Virus record (IMG/VR): IMGVR_UViG_3300027971_000031
Coordinates: 1-64,000 of that record
Reading direction: 5' to 3' (one strand)
Length of the DNA stretch: 64,000 nt
Origin: a virus
The stretch's first letter is position 1. Each line of letters starts with the position of its first letter. The position numbers were made by a program, and so were the translations under genes. The notes under the pieces were generated by a model that was not told where the DNA came from, did no database searches, and worked only from the letters and a program-made list of their open reading frames with translations. Shown one piece after another: positions 22,554-30,870 of this stretch.

Positions 22554-22558
22554 CAACA

Positions 22559-22645
22559 GGAAGGTTACCCAAGTGGTGAAGGGGTCAGTTTGCTAAACTG
22601 ATAGGCTGAGCAATCGGCGCGAGGGTTCGAGCCCCTCACCTTCCG
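22559..22645 (+). tRNA. tRNA-Ser(GCT)
   Basis: Type II, anticodon arm TCAGT-TTGCTAA-ACTGA, discriminator G. Confidence 0.95.
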
Positions 22646-22693
22646 CAAAAAAATAATTATTCAAATAATTGACGAATCACGGTTTCTAACTTA

Positions 22694-22701
22694 TATTTAT
22701 T
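22694..22701 (+). promoter_or_regulatory. Late promoter box TATTTATT
   Basis: Lies 11 nt before the lipoprotein ATG at 22713. Confidence 0.5.
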
Positions 22702-22712
22702 ATTCATTGAAC

Positions 22713-22910
22713 ATGAAAAACATTATGAAAAACACAATTCTTACATTATTCACAATCGTAGCTTTAGCCTCTTGTGGAAACGAAACAACCAAAACTAACT
22801 CAGATTCAACCGTAGTTGTAGATTCAACTATGTGTGACTCATTAACATCAGATTCAACCAAGTGTTGCAAAGACACTGCAAGTGTTGAGAAGATGTCAGA
22901 AAAAAAGTAA
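22713..22910 (+). CDS. Small lipoprotein (65 aa)
   Basis: Signal peptide with lipobox LASC (…IVALASCGNE), then a Ser/Thr/Asp-rich mature part with three more Cys (MCDS, KCCK). It should be lipidated in the host envelope. A TTG 6 nt upstream is an alternative start. Terminator follows. Confidence 0.75.
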   Translation: MKNIMKNTILTLFTIVALASCGNETTKTNSDSTVVVDSTMCDSLTSDSTKCCKDTASVEKMSEKK

Positions 22911-22930
22911 TTGGTTTTTGACTACAAACA

Positions 22931-22958
22931 AAAAACCCACTTTTCAGTGGGTTTTTTT
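22931..22958. terminator. Bidirectional terminator
   Basis: AACCCACT / AGTGGGTT arms flanked by A and T runs, between converging genes. Confidence 0.88.
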
Positions 22959-22959
22959 A

Positions 22960-23607
22960 TTATAATAACTTTTTAATTTTTTTAATATTTTCCTGAAGTT
23001 TTTTTGGATTACCTTTAAAAGATTCTTCAATTCCAATACTCTTTAAAATTTGACCCCCAATTTTTCTAGCAAATGAACCAGCACCTGATTCTCTATCATC
23101 TGTGTTTGTTGTTGATGTACTTCCTGAAGTTGTAGTCTCATCACTACCATATTGTAAATGATAATGTCCTCCTGTCGATGCTTTACTTGGTTTAGTATAT
23201 TCATCAAGATATTTAAACCCTGGTGTATTTGTTACTGTAGAATTTAATATTTTAAGAAATGCCGCAGCGCTTTGACTATCGTATGGTGATATTACAACAT
23301 CAATTGCGTTACCCATTGTGTGTTGACTTTTGTAACCTAAATTTTGATGATATCTATCATTTCCACTTGTTACAGTAACCATTGCGGTAGGGTAATCGGC
23401 TTTATATTGTTTAAGAATTGTTGCAACTATATCAGTTAACTTATCATTTACATCACCTCCAGTTGTTAAGTCATAATTTTTTTCTTTATAACCTAAACTA
23501 CTTAAGGTTGACCTTAAATTTGATGTTGTTTCATACAAATTATTTTTTTCAAGAATTGTATCGTATAATGATAATATATCATCAATTAATTTTTTTTGCG
23601 CACTCAT
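22960..23607 (-). CDS. M15-type (VanY/DD-peptidase-like) metallopeptidase
   Basis: 215 residues. Zinc ligands of the M15/LAS fold are visible: SQHTMGNAIDVV (His96, Asp103) and GGHYHLQYG (catalytic and ligand His148, His150). These enzymes cut peptidoglycan stem peptides, so it may be a lysin or a virion-associated cell-wall enzyme. The Ser/Thr linker after 155 leads to a basic C-terminal helix. A late promoter box lies just upstream on the minus strand. Confidence 0.8.
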   Translation of the reverse strand: MSAQKKLIDDILSLYDTILEKNNLYETTSNLRSTLSSLGYKEKNYDLTTGGDVNDKLTDIVATILKQYKADYPTAMVTVTSGNDRYHQNLGYKSQHTMGNAIDVVISPYDSQSAAAFLKILNSTVTNTPGFKYLDEYTKPSKASTGGHYHLQYGSDETTTSGSTSTTNTDDRESGAGSFARKIGGQILKSIGIEESFKGNPKKLQENIKKIKKLL

Positions 23608-23610
23608 AAT

Positions 23611-23618
23611 AATAAATA
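23611..23618 (-). promoter_or_regulatory. Late promoter box TATTTATT
   Basis: On the minus strand, 3 nt before the M15 peptidase ATG. Confidence 0.55.
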
Positions 23619-23630
23619 CATTAGTAATGA

Positions 23631-23656
23631 AAAAAACCGACTATTGGTCGGTTCTT
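23631..23656 (-). terminator. Terminator for the leftward operon
   Basis: ACCGAC / GTCGGT arms, with the T-run on the minus strand. Confidence 0.75.
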
Positions 23657-23796
23657 TTAGTGTAAACCAATCTTTTAATTTCTGGTTTAACAGGTTCATC
23701 AGATTGGATATCTTCGATTTTATTTGTTTTCTTTTTAAAAAACGATTTAAAAAAATTAATAATTTTTTGTATTATTATTGTTATAGAATTCTTCAT
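23641..23796 (-). CDS. Small basic hypothetical protein (51 aa)
   Basis: A frame from ATG 23796 to TAG 23641 overlaps the end of the PspC gene by 41 bp. An amphipathic or hydrophobic start (MKNSITIIIQKIINFFKSFF) is followed by a charged tail ending KRLVYTKRTDQ, which reads as real coding sequence. Possibly a peripheral membrane peptide; function unknown. Confidence 0.5.
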   Translation of the reverse strand: MKNSITIIIQKIINFFKSFFKKKTNKIEDIQSDEPVKPEIKRLVYTKRTDQ

Positions 23797-23980
23797 TGTC
23801 ATCACCTTCTTTTGGTATTATTATCCACATCAATAAGTATGTCATTATTATTGGAAATGGTGTAAAAACTAAAACAATAAAAATAATTCTAATAATTGAT
23901 TCATCAATATTAAAATAATTGGATAGTCCCTGACATACGCCGCCCAATGTACCGCTATTATCTCTAAACAATTTTTTCAT
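23756..23980 (-). CDS. PspC-domain protein
   Basis: 74 residues. LGGVCQGLSNYFNIDESIIR is the PspC signature, followed by a hydrophobic helix pair (IIFIVLVFTPFPIIMTYLLM). Host PspC proteins sense membrane stress; a phage copy may tune the host envelope response. The start overlaps the RmlC-like gene by 4 bp. Confidence 0.88.
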   Translation of the reverse strand: MKKLFRDNSGTLGGVCQGLSNYFNIDESIIRIIFIVLVFTPFPIIMTYLLMWIIIPKEGDDNEEFYNNNNTKNY

Positions 23981-24438
23981 TTTCCTAATTTGTCTTTTTC
24001 TGATATTGTAATTTTATTACCTTCACTATGTTGAAAAACTACATTCGACACTGTTGGGTTTTTATACCAAAGCAAACTATGTTCACTTTCGGGGTTATAA
24101 TCACCCTCGACCATGTAAACAACAATTGTATTAGGTTCAAGTGTTAAAAACCCGTGAGCCATCTTATTTGGGACATATACCGCTTGGTTTTCATTAACCT
24201 CACAATAATCAGTTTCACCTGTTTCTAAATCAACCATAAAATCGATAATTGAACCCTGAACTACTTTAACGTATTTTGTCTGTGGTGGATTTGTTTGGTA
24301 ATGTAATCCTCTAAAGGTAAATGGTTCAGCATTGATACTGATTGAACATTGAGTCCAATCAATATCTAATACCTTTGTGTTTATCGGTGTGTAAGACCCC
24401 CTATCGTCTTTAAATGTTTTGTGTTCGTGTTTAATCAT
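23977..24438 (-). CDS. RmlC-like dTDP-sugar 3,5-epimerase family protein
   Basis: 153 residues, cupin-type. FRGLHYQTNPPQTKYVKVVQG contains the family His and Lys positions, and PNKMAHGFLTLE the second conserved His. The full family is about 180 residues, so this is a short form. It may supply deoxysugars for virion or host glycans together with the glycosyltransferases and aminotransferase at 60-64 kb. Confidence 0.82.
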   Translation of the reverse strand: MIKHEHKTFKDDRGSYTPINTKVLDIDWTQCSISINAEPFTFRGLHYQTNPPQTKYVKVVQGSIIDFMVDLETGETDYCEVNENQAVYVPNKMAHGFLTLEPNTIVVYMVEGDYNPESEHSLLWYKNPTVSNVVFQHSEGNKITISEKDKLGK

Positions 24439-25006
24439 TTAAAAATTTCAATATTTTATCTTTTATTCCTGTTTGTTTGATGCCTTCATTACCATTTGGA
24501 GTTAATACAAAGTTATCCAATCCCCAATTTTTCCAATCCTCACCATTTTTTCCCATATCAAGGTCATCAACTGCAACCCAATGAGTAACTTCAGGATGGT
24601 CATGCAAGAATTGTTTAATCTCGATAACACGGGTCATTTCCAAATCCCATCGTGGAGACCAAATCCAAGTTTGGTCACTATACCAATCACACTGACCTAA
24701 ATTGGTTGTTAATGCGATTGGTTTCTTAATGATTCCTTTTGATTCATAATATTCTCCCATTTCCTCAACATTTGCCCATCTTTTCCAATCAGATGATACA
24801 ACAATTTCTGCACCTGTTTCTTCCAAAATTTCATTAAGGGTTTGAATGGCTTTTTGATTGAAATTATCAAAACGATATTCAACGGGCATTTCTAATGTGG
24901 TCATAGATAACTTACGACCTCCCCATTTCTTTTGTTTCTTAAAACGATTACCCCACTCTGAAGATAAACAGATTACTCCATCATGGTCCAAAAATATTAC
25001 TTTCAT
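24431..25006 (-). CDS. HAD-superfamily protein (RNA-repair-associated type)
   Basis: 191 residues. VIFLDHDGVI near the N-terminus is HAD motif I (DxDG), VVSSDWKRW motif II, and VAVDDLDMG motif IV. The pattern resembles the HAD domain found with RNA-repair proteins. Together with the cREC protein it hints at RNA end processing. A leaderless promoter precedes it. Confidence 0.78.
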   Translation of the reverse strand: MKVIFLDHDGVICLSSEWGNRFKKQKKWGGRKLSMTTLEMPVEYRFDNFNQKAIQTLNEILEETGAEIVVSSDWKRWANVEEMGEYYESKGIIKKPIALTTNLGQCDWYSDQTWIWSPRWDLEMTRVIEIKQFLHDHPEVTHWVAVDDLDMGKNGEDWKNWGLDNFVLTPNGNEGIKQTGIKDKILKFLND

Positions 25007-25010
25007 AATA

Positions 25011-25018
25011 CAAAGATA
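25011..25018 (-). promoter_or_regulatory. Leaderless promoter box TATCTTTG
   Basis: Minus strand, ends 4 nt before the ATG at 25006. Confidence 0.78.
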
Positions 25019-25080
25019 GTATATTTATATAAAAACACAAAGCGTAATAAGCATAAAAGTTTAATTTATATCTATGGACG

Positions 25081-25305
25081 ATGATAGTGAAAAACAGAAC
25101 TTGGAGAAGAACGTTTCAGGACAATCTCTCCCAAATCTTTTTAATGTTAGCATTATTCTTCAATCCTTTTGGATTCGATGCCGTTCAATATGCTCTAATG
25201 TTGTGGACAGGGAGTTTATGGAAAGCCAACTTTATCTTGTATTGTGTTGCGGCAGTATTCTTTGGTTTTTACTTATATTTGAGGAAATTATCTAAAAAAC
25301 CTTAA
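25081..25305 (+). CDS. Small two-helix membrane protein
   Basis: 74 residues. A basic start is followed by two hydrophobic segments (about 18-42 and 46-68) with NPFGFDAVQYALM between, a convincing membrane protein. An overlapping frame from 25074 is less protein-like and is rejected. Function unknown. Confidence 0.65.
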   Translation: MIVKNRTWRRTFQDNLSQIFLMLALFFNPFGFDAVQYALMLWTGSLWKANFILYCVAAVFFGFYLYLRKLSKKP

Positions 25306-26816
25306 AGAGCTTCAAGTTGTCCTTCTTTGAACTTATCAAAGTTTGGTCCTTTTTTCAAATAGAATTGATTACCTTTTTTATTGTAATCTAATATTCCTGC
25401 AAGTTTTGCCGAATTAAATAATCCACTTAATTGACCTCTAAATGCCGATGGTATTTGCCAGTCATTTCTACTTGTATGTGAATAGAATGGTTTACCGTTA
25501 ATTTCTTTTTTCTGTAATGATTTTATATCAACCAAGAAATCTAATTTTGTTCCTTCTTTTCCTGAATCCAAATAATCAACAAGTTGTTTAATCAAACCAG
25601 AATCTTGTCTCTTAAATGTATAACCATAACTTGTTCTATTTGGAGACCATACGGTTTTTCCATCATGTATTTTAGACATAAATTCGGGACTATTTTTTAA
25701 AGAATAAATTACCGATTTACTGATTTCACTACAAAATCTAGTAAATACTTCTTTCTTTGTATTTTGTGGATTTACAAACCAATCAAAATTATATGAATAT
25801 TGTCTAAATCCGTCTTCCATATCAATTCCATAATCATCGGTAAATTCGTCATTGTGCGAAAAATAAACATCAAAATCTAGTTTTGAATTGAAAACAATAT
25901 CATATGTGATTAAAAGATTATAACTATCAACATTATCTTCATCTACTGATATGTTTAAGTGAATCATCCCTTGAGATTCTTCGGCGTCAACTATCTCAGC
26001 CCTATTATATTCTAACCCAATTTTTTTATTAGTTCTAAGTTCTTTACTGATATCAAAAAATGAGTAATTTTCCCAATCGAATACTTTTTTAAAAATTTTT
26101 GATTGGTTTTTTTCTAATTCTTCACTCCATTCATTTCTAATTGTTTCAATTACTTTTGGAGCTCCAAGATTAAATACGTCTTTTTCTCTGTCAGTCATTC
26201 GTTCATCGGTTGAATCATACCATGTCTCTTCGCCTGGTTTTTTGTGAATGGCTATTTTATAGAACTTATTATTCCTATCAAATTTTTTCAAAATCACATA
26301 ATATAATGATTGGTCGTCACCTGATGTATATTGTTTGAAATAATTTGGTGTATTTGCCATGGTTGTACACCATCTTGTTCCTGAACCATATTTACAAGAT
26401 GCTTCAAACGTTAAAGGTTTTACAATTAATATGTTGGAATCTTCATATAATTTTTTGGCATCTGAGGAATCAAACTTATTTTGTTGACTTTTTGAATTTT
26501 CTTCATGTTCTCGAATCGCATTTTGTAATTCCACATATTGATATTGATTAATATCTTTTTTAGTTAATGCAGATTGATATCTGTTGAATTTTTTAAGTAA
26601 TTCGATGCCATCAATAACCTCTTCAACTGATGAGTTTGGATTTAAATTTTTTAATAAGAAATCTCCATATTTAAAATTAGTTTGTGCTAGAAAAGGATGT
26701 CCTAATGCATAATCTATTGTATCAAGATTGTCTTGGTCTGCTGAAAATTTTTGTTTGTATTTTTTACGTAAATCTTCTTTACGACCCTCTTGTATAAGGA
26801 TTGGAGTTAATCTCAT
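25302..26816 (-). CDS. WCT-motif protein A, candidate packaged protein
   Basis: 504 residues. The N-terminus MRLTPILIQE-GRKED has a candidate cleavage site after residue 10. The block YEDSNILIVKPLTFEASCKY (125-143) leads to SGTRWCTT (145-152), and the same order recurs in the protein at 27393. Two invariant-looking Cys flank a Gly/Thr turn. Downstream LYYVILKK and WYDSTDERM look like a beta sheet core. No enzyme family recalled. Late box at 26820-26827. Confidence 0.75.
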   Translation of the reverse strand: MRLTPILIQEGRKEDLRKKYKQKFSADQDNLDTIDYALGHPFLAQTNFKYGDFLLKNLNPNSSVEEVIDGIELLKKFNRYQSALTKKDINQYQYVELQNAIREHEENSKSQQNKFDSSDAKKLYEDSNILIVKPLTFEASCKYGSGTRWCTTMANTPNYFKQYTSGDDQSLYYVILKKFDRNNKFYKIAIHKKPGEETWYDSTDERMTDREKDVFNLGAPKVIETIRNEWSEELEKNQSKIFKKVFDWENYSFFDISKELRTNKKIGLEYNRAEIVDAEESQGMIHLNISVDEDNVDSYNLLITYDIVFNSKLDFDVYFSHNDEFTDDYGIDMEDGFRQYSYNFDWFVNPQNTKKEVFTRFCSEISKSVIYSLKNSPEFMSKIHDGKTVWSPNRTSYGYTFKRQDSGLIKQLVDYLDSGKEGTKLDFLVDIKSLQKKEINGKPFYSHTSRNDWQIPSAFRGQLSGLFNSAKLAGILDYNKKGNQFYLKKGPNFDKFKEGQLEAL

Positions 26817-26819
26817 AAC

Positions 26820-26827
26820 GATAAATA
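26820..26827 (-). promoter_or_regulatory. Late promoter box TATTTATC
   Basis: On the minus strand, 3 nt before the ATG at 26816. Confidence 0.5.
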
Positions 26828-26837
26828 TATCGTAATA

Positions 26838-26866
26838 AAAAAAACCCCATCTTTCGATGAGGTTTT
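26838..26866 (-). terminator. tmRNA terminator
   Basis: ACCTCATC / GATGGGGT hairpin with T-run on the minus strand, just after the tmRNA 3' end. Confidence 0.82.
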
Positions 26867-26871
26867 AGTTG

Positions 26872-27269
26872 TGGAGATAGGCGGATTCGAACCGCCGTCT
26901 TGCCCATCTTGACAATAAATGACTACACGCTTAGGTCAAGGTTTTTCATACCTTCCGAAATATCTGAATTCTCACACCGTTCAGTCACGGTGGTAGGACT
27001 TAAGGATGCCCTACACCCTGTTTGTTCCTTTTAAGATAGAAACCACATCTTACAAAGACTTCTGTTCCTGGGTTAATGTCTTTTCGACCCGATGGTTTTT
27101 CCTAATTGCTCAGGCTGTAACCGTAGCATCTTCACGAACTAATCCGATTGCTGCCATTTTGTTTAAAACGTTGCCGTTTAATTTTTATCTCCGTAGATTT
27201 AAGTGATAGGAAACTTCTCACTGCGTGCCACGTATCCCCAACTATGTCAATCGATACCAGTGTACCCCC
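26872..27269 (-). ncRNA. ssrA: tmRNA
   Basis: 398 nt. Acceptor GGGGGTA pairs TATCTCC with G3:U70, the alanine identity pair; T-arm GGCGG-TTCGAAT-CCGCC; discriminator A; CCA not encoded. The likely tag frame reads AAIGLVREDATVTA then TGA (27154 down to 27110), so the tag ends in TVTA rather than the usual ALAA. The resume codon is not certain. Confidence 0.92.
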
Positions 27270-27275
27270 ATATTT

Positions 27276-27284
27276 TCAAAGAAC
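27276..27284 (-). promoter_or_regulatory. boxA-like element GTTCTTTGA
   Basis: Third copy of the element seen before two tRNA blocks, 6 nt upstream of the tmRNA 5' end. Confidence 0.5.
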
Positions 27285-27288
27285 ATTA

Positions 27289-27369
27289 AAATCACTTTCG
27301 CCCCCTGTATAGACATAACGTCAGATGCTTAAGGTCAGCCTTAACTATTAAGGGAGCCACCCGTGATTT
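27289..27369 (-). ncRNA. Structured RNA upstream of the tmRNA (81 nt)
   Basis: AAATCAC and GTGATTT pair at the ends. Inside, TTAAGG can form a hairpin with either of two CCTTAA copies, mutually exclusive. The promoter start site falls just outside the helix, so it begins the tmRNA transcript. Confidence 0.5.
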
Positions 27370-27375
27370 GTTATA

Positions 27376-27383
27376 CAAAGATA
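27376..27383 (-). promoter_or_regulatory. tmRNA promoter box TATCTTTG
   Basis: Minus strand, about 106 nt upstream of the mature tmRNA end. Confidence 0.7.
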
Positions 27384-27392
27384 AGTATAAAT

Positions 27393-29243
27393 ATGAATAT
27401 TCCAAACAGAATTGGTATTTATAGTAAAAAATATCCTGTGATTATAGTTGAAGGTAAAAAGGAAGATGTTGCGAAACGACTTAAACAAAGGTTTGAGTAT
27501 GATGGTCCATTCATAGACAGGATATTAAATGTCGACCCCACAAAATACAAGTACGTTGAATACATTGCGAAGAAACTTGAAAAAATTATACCTGAATTAG
27601 CGGGTGAAAGGGGTGGATTGAATGTTCAACAGGGAGAAGCTCTACAAGATTTATTTGGAACAATCATTCCTTGGTTCCATGCAAATGTTAATAGAATCAC
27701 TGAAGATGATGTTTGGACTGCTGAAACGGCATTTAGAAACGACATGAACAATAGTTATGTTGTACCAAATATTGAGGGGATTGCTCGTTCACCAAAAGAC
27801 ATCAATCAATATGAAAACCCACAATTCATTAAAAAGTTGATGAATACTATTGATGCAAGAAAAACTCAAAGGGAAATTGAAAGGGAGATTAAAACTCAAG
27901 CCGATAAGATTTATGAAGATAATGATGTCTTAGTTGTTAGGCCTAAATCACATGCGGCATCATGTTATTATGGTGCCAATACAAAATGGTGTACAACACA
28001 AACGGGAAACCCTGGTTATTTTGAAAAGTATTTCAGAGATGGAAACTTATATTATTTCTTAAATAAAAAAACCAATAATAAACTTGCACTATATCGAAAC
28101 AAAAGTCAAAGACAAACCGAAGTATATGATGCTCAGGACCGAAATATTTCTATAGAAATTTTAAGAGAATCGTTTCCAAATCAAATCGAACTTATTGACG
28201 ATTTACTTGGTATAGGTGAATTTATTAAAAAATTAAGAGAATTCTCAAAAGGTAAAATTGATTCCCGTGAATTGGAAGATTCTGATGATGCAATTCTTCA
28301 GGTTAAGGTTTCAGACATATTAGGTCAAAGTGCTATTGTAATTGATTTTGGCGATGATGAAAAATTCTTTAAAAATTTTGATGTAAGTGAAGATGATATG
28401 TGGTTCATGAACTCAATAAATTCAAGTTATAGCGATTATGAATTTATTGATTCTTATACTGTTGAAGAGGATTGGAAAGAAGGATATATTGTTTTTGGTG
28501 ATTTGAATGATGAAAATAATGAAAAATTAAAACAAATTGGAGAAATTTTAATATCATCAAAAGAGTTTAATTTAAATAGTGAGGAATATAGACAAGAGTT
28601 ATCGGCAACATTATTAGATTTATTTGAAAGGGAAATCGATAACATTCTTAGTGATTATTTTGTGGAAAAAAATAGAGAAATGAGTGTTACTGCCAGAGAA
28701 TCTATTGAAAAAGAAATTAACAACGTTTTAGAATCTGCAGGATTTACACTTAAAAGAAGCTACAATGAAATCGTGACAACACCGGCAAATCTACTAATGT
28801 GGTCTGCAAGACTTGGAATTAATAAAAGTGATGTTATTTCATTATTTAACCAAATTGTTGAAAACAATGGTGGTAGTATTGGTGGATGGGCTGAAGACCA
28901 ATATGAATATCAGGATTCTGATAATTTTGATAGTGATTCATTCAACAACGAAGTTGAAAGACAACTAGATTCAATTATTGAAAAATTAGATGAGGATGTA
29001 AATGTCACGGAGTTTTTGGAATTTAGAAAAAAAATATTATCTAAATATGATATAGGTAAGGTGTATGAATTACCAAAAGATAAATCATTAAAATTTAGAA
29101 TTAACAATTTTGACAAAGACAACATTCAAGTTGTTGTTGAAATAGGCGGACCAAAAGGAGTTATTACTCGTAAATTTAATGAAGAACAATTCAATAATTT
29201 ATTATATCAACCAGAATTATTTGATTTATTTGGTGAAGTGTAA
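27393..29243 (+). CDS. WCT-motif protein B, candidate packaged protein
   Basis: 616 residues from MNIPNRIGIY; the frame to 27363 overlaps a promoter and is rejected. Candidate cleavage after VIIVE (20/21). YEDNDVLVVRPKSHAASCYY (174-193) and NTKWCTT (196-202) match the paralogue at 25302, after which YYFLNKK and TEVYDAQDRNI follow. The C-terminal 400 residues are acidic and unrelated. The two paralogues flank the tmRNA and point away from it. TATAAATA abuts the start codon. Confidence 0.75.
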   Translation: MNIPNRIGIYSKKYPVIIVEGKKEDVAKRLKQRFEYDGPFIDRILNVDPTKYKYVEYIAKKLEKIIPELAGERGGLNVQQGEALQDLFGTIIPWFHANVNRITEDDVWTAETAFRNDMNNSYVVPNIEGIARSPKDINQYENPQFIKKLMNTIDARKTQREIEREIKTQADKIYEDNDVLVVRPKSHAASCYYGANTKWCTTQTGNPGYFEKYFRDGNLYYFLNKKTNNKLALYRNKSQRQTEVYDAQDRNISIEILRESFPNQIELIDDLLGIGEFIKKLREFSKGKIDSRELEDSDDAILQVKVSDILGQSAIVIDFGDDEKFFKNFDVSEDDMWFMNSINSSYSDYEFIDSYTVEEDWKEGYIVFGDLNDENNEKLKQIGEILISSKEFNLNSEEYRQELSATLLDLFEREIDNILSDYFVEKNREMSVTARESIEKEINNVLESAGFTLKRSYNEIVTTPANLLMWSARLGINKSDVISLFNQIVENNGGSIGGWAEDQYEYQDSDNFDSDSFNNEVERQLDSIIEKLDEDVNVTEFLEFRKKILSKYDIGKVYELPKDKSLKFRINNFDKDNIQVVVEIGGPKGVITRKFNEEQFNNLLYQPELFDLFGEV

Positions 29244-29252
29244 ATAATTTTC

Positions 29253-29260
29253 TATATTTG
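29253..29260 (+). promoter_or_regulatory. Leaderless promoter box TATATTTG
   Basis: Ends 4 nt before the ATG at 29265. Confidence 0.75.
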
Positions 29261-29264
29261 CTCT

Positions 29265-30104
29265 ATGGAACAAAATTTAGAATTACTTAAAGCCGTTTTG
29301 AGCGTGCCTACCGCAACGTATCACGAAGACAAAATGGTTGCATTTTTGGTTAATTGGTTAACTGAAAATAATATTGAACACTACGTAGATGAATATAAGA
29401 ACGTCTATGCAACAAAACAAGAATCCAAAGAACTTCCTGAAGGTTTTTATTTCCCATGTGTAATTTCACATACAGATACGGTACACGGACTTAACGATAT
29501 TAATATTCGTGAAGAAATGTTACCAAACGCACAAAAAGAAATTAAATTGTCTTATAAGGCATACGATAATGATGGTACTCCAACAGGTATTGGTGGTGAT
29601 GATAAATGTGGCGTATTTGCATGTCTAACACTATTAAAAGAATTACCTTATGTTAAGGCAGCATTCTTTGTATCTGAAGAAACAGGATGTCATGGTTCCA
29701 TGAAAGCCGATTCAACCTTCTTTGAAAATGTTGGTTATGGGATTCAATTTGATGCACCTGAGAACTGGATGATTACAGAAAAATGTTTTGGTCAAGTTTT
29801 GTTTGATAGGGAGACAGAATTCTTTGATGCTTGTGATGAGGTATTAACTGAAGGAATGGGTAATAGAATGAGATACATGGTTCACCCCTACACTGACGTA
29901 TATGCGTTAAGAGGTAAGTTTGACTTCTCTTGTATTAACTTCTCAATTGGATACTACCAATACCACACAAGCCATGAATACGTCGTTGTTGAAGACGTAA
30001 TTAATGGTATCGACATGGGTAAGAAAATGATTGATAAACTTGGTCATAAATTACACTATAAAGAAATGGTTGAACATGGTTGGAAATCCAAATGGGTTTT
30101 TTAA
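29265..30104 (+). CDS. M20/M42-type zinc peptidase
   Basis: 279 residues. SHTDTVHG, TGIGGDDKCGVFA, SEETGCHGS and a late HEYVV provide the two-zinc site of the M20/M28 clan. It is shorter than peptidase T (about 400 aa), lacking the lid or dimerisation domain. It may trim peptides made by the phage Clp proteases; that link is inferred. It converges with the metalloprotease gene, overlapping by 4 bp. Confidence 0.85.
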   Translation: MEQNLELLKAVLSVPTATYHEDKMVAFLVNWLTENNIEHYVDEYKNVYATKQESKELPEGFYFPCVISHTDTVHGLNDINIREEMLPNAQKEIKLSYKAYDNDGTPTGIGGDDKCGVFACLTLLKELPYVKAAFFVSEETGCHGSMKADSTFFENVGYGIQFDAPENWMITEKCFGQVLFDRETEFFDACDEVLTEGMGNRMRYMVHPYTDVYALRGKFDFSCINFSIGYYQYHTSHEYVVVEDVINGIDMGKKMIDKLGHKLHYKEMVEHGWKSKWVF

Positions 30105-30856
30105 ATAAAGTTTTCTAACTTATCTAAATGTCTTTTAATCATCGGGTGGTCTTGAATATCAGTATATTCCTCACCCGATTTTTTTATTTGTTTAATTCCG
30201 TTTACAATTTGTTGTAAAGACATCATCACCATTTTTGATGCAAAAGGATAGTTTTCAATGTATAGAGATAATGTGAATTGTGTTTTGGCAACATCAATTG
30301 GTATGTTTAATTTAATTACTAATTTTGCAATCATTTCTTTTGCAAATCTATCGGCATCTAATTCTAAATCCCAGTAATTTCTTGATAATTCTTCAAAATC
30401 TTCTAAATCGCCTGTTAGTGGGTTTTCTAATTTAAGGTTTGTCATTTGTTCTTCATGTCTTATCTCATGAAAAATTGTATAAATAAAATCACCAATAGTT
30501 TTTATATTCATTGGAGAACATATTATTATTTGGTCTTTGGTTCTAACACCAGCAAATCCAGTTGAACATGAGTTAAGAAACTTAACGGTAAAGTTGTGGT
30601 CTTGGATGTAGTTCACAACAAACTTTTCAATAACATCAACTTTAGATTTTAATTCTTCAGGAAAATTATTTTTAAATTTTTCCAATAATCTGTTTAAATT
30701 AGATTGAGATTTTGGTGTGTTATCGTGACCACATTTGTGGCACATATATAAGTCATCACCACCATCAGAAATATCCCATGACCATCCACATTTGTCACAA
30801 ATTACTTCTTTATTTGTTACAGTTTCTATGATAATTCTCCTGATTAAATCTTTCAT
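30101..30856 (-). CDS. HExxH metalloprotease with zinc ribbon, candidate packaged protein
   Basis: 251 residues. An N-terminal ribbon (Cys20-x2-Cys23 and Cys39-x2-Cys42) precedes FHEIRHEEQ (His130, Glu131, His134) and a downstream LELDADRF block that can give the third zinc ligand. The peptide MKDLIRRIIIE-T may be cut after residue 11, leaving an enzyme that could be carried in the head. Late promoter box at 30861. Confidence 0.82.
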   Translation of the reverse strand: MKDLIRRIIIETVTNKEVICDKCGWSWDISDGGDDLYMCHKCGHDNTPKSQSNLNRLLEKFKNNFPEELKSKVDVIEKFVVNYIQDHNFTVKFLNSCSTGFAGVRTKDQIIICSPMNIKTIGDFIYTIFHEIRHEEQMTNLKLENPLTGDLEDFEELSRNYWDLELDADRFAKEMIAKLVIKLNIPIDVAKTQFTLSLYIENYPFASKMVMMSLQQIVNGIKQIKKSGEEYTDIQDHPMIKRHLDKLENFI

Positions 30857-30860
30857 TAAA

Positions 30861-30868
30861 TATAAATA
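30861..30868 (-). promoter_or_regulatory. Late promoter box TATTTATA
   Basis: On the minus strand, 4 nt before the metalloprotease ATG. Confidence 0.55.
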
Positions 30869-30870
30869 TA

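Noticed and set aside
14794-22645. Suppressor tRNAs or alternative genetic code
   Set aside because: No anticodon complementary to TAA, TAG or TGA was found, and all three stops end genes normally.
15745-22660. Several 60-134 codon open frames across the tRNA array (for example 15745-15993 minus, 17970-18305 minus, 18818-19222 plus, 21423-21779 minus)
   Set aside because: They read through canonical tRNAs and structured RNAs, which are GC-richer and so have fewer stops; no promoter or family supports them.
25074-25295. Overlapping frame of 73 codons in the same region as the two-helix membrane protein
   Set aside because: It has less protein-like composition than the frame at 25081 and no better start context.
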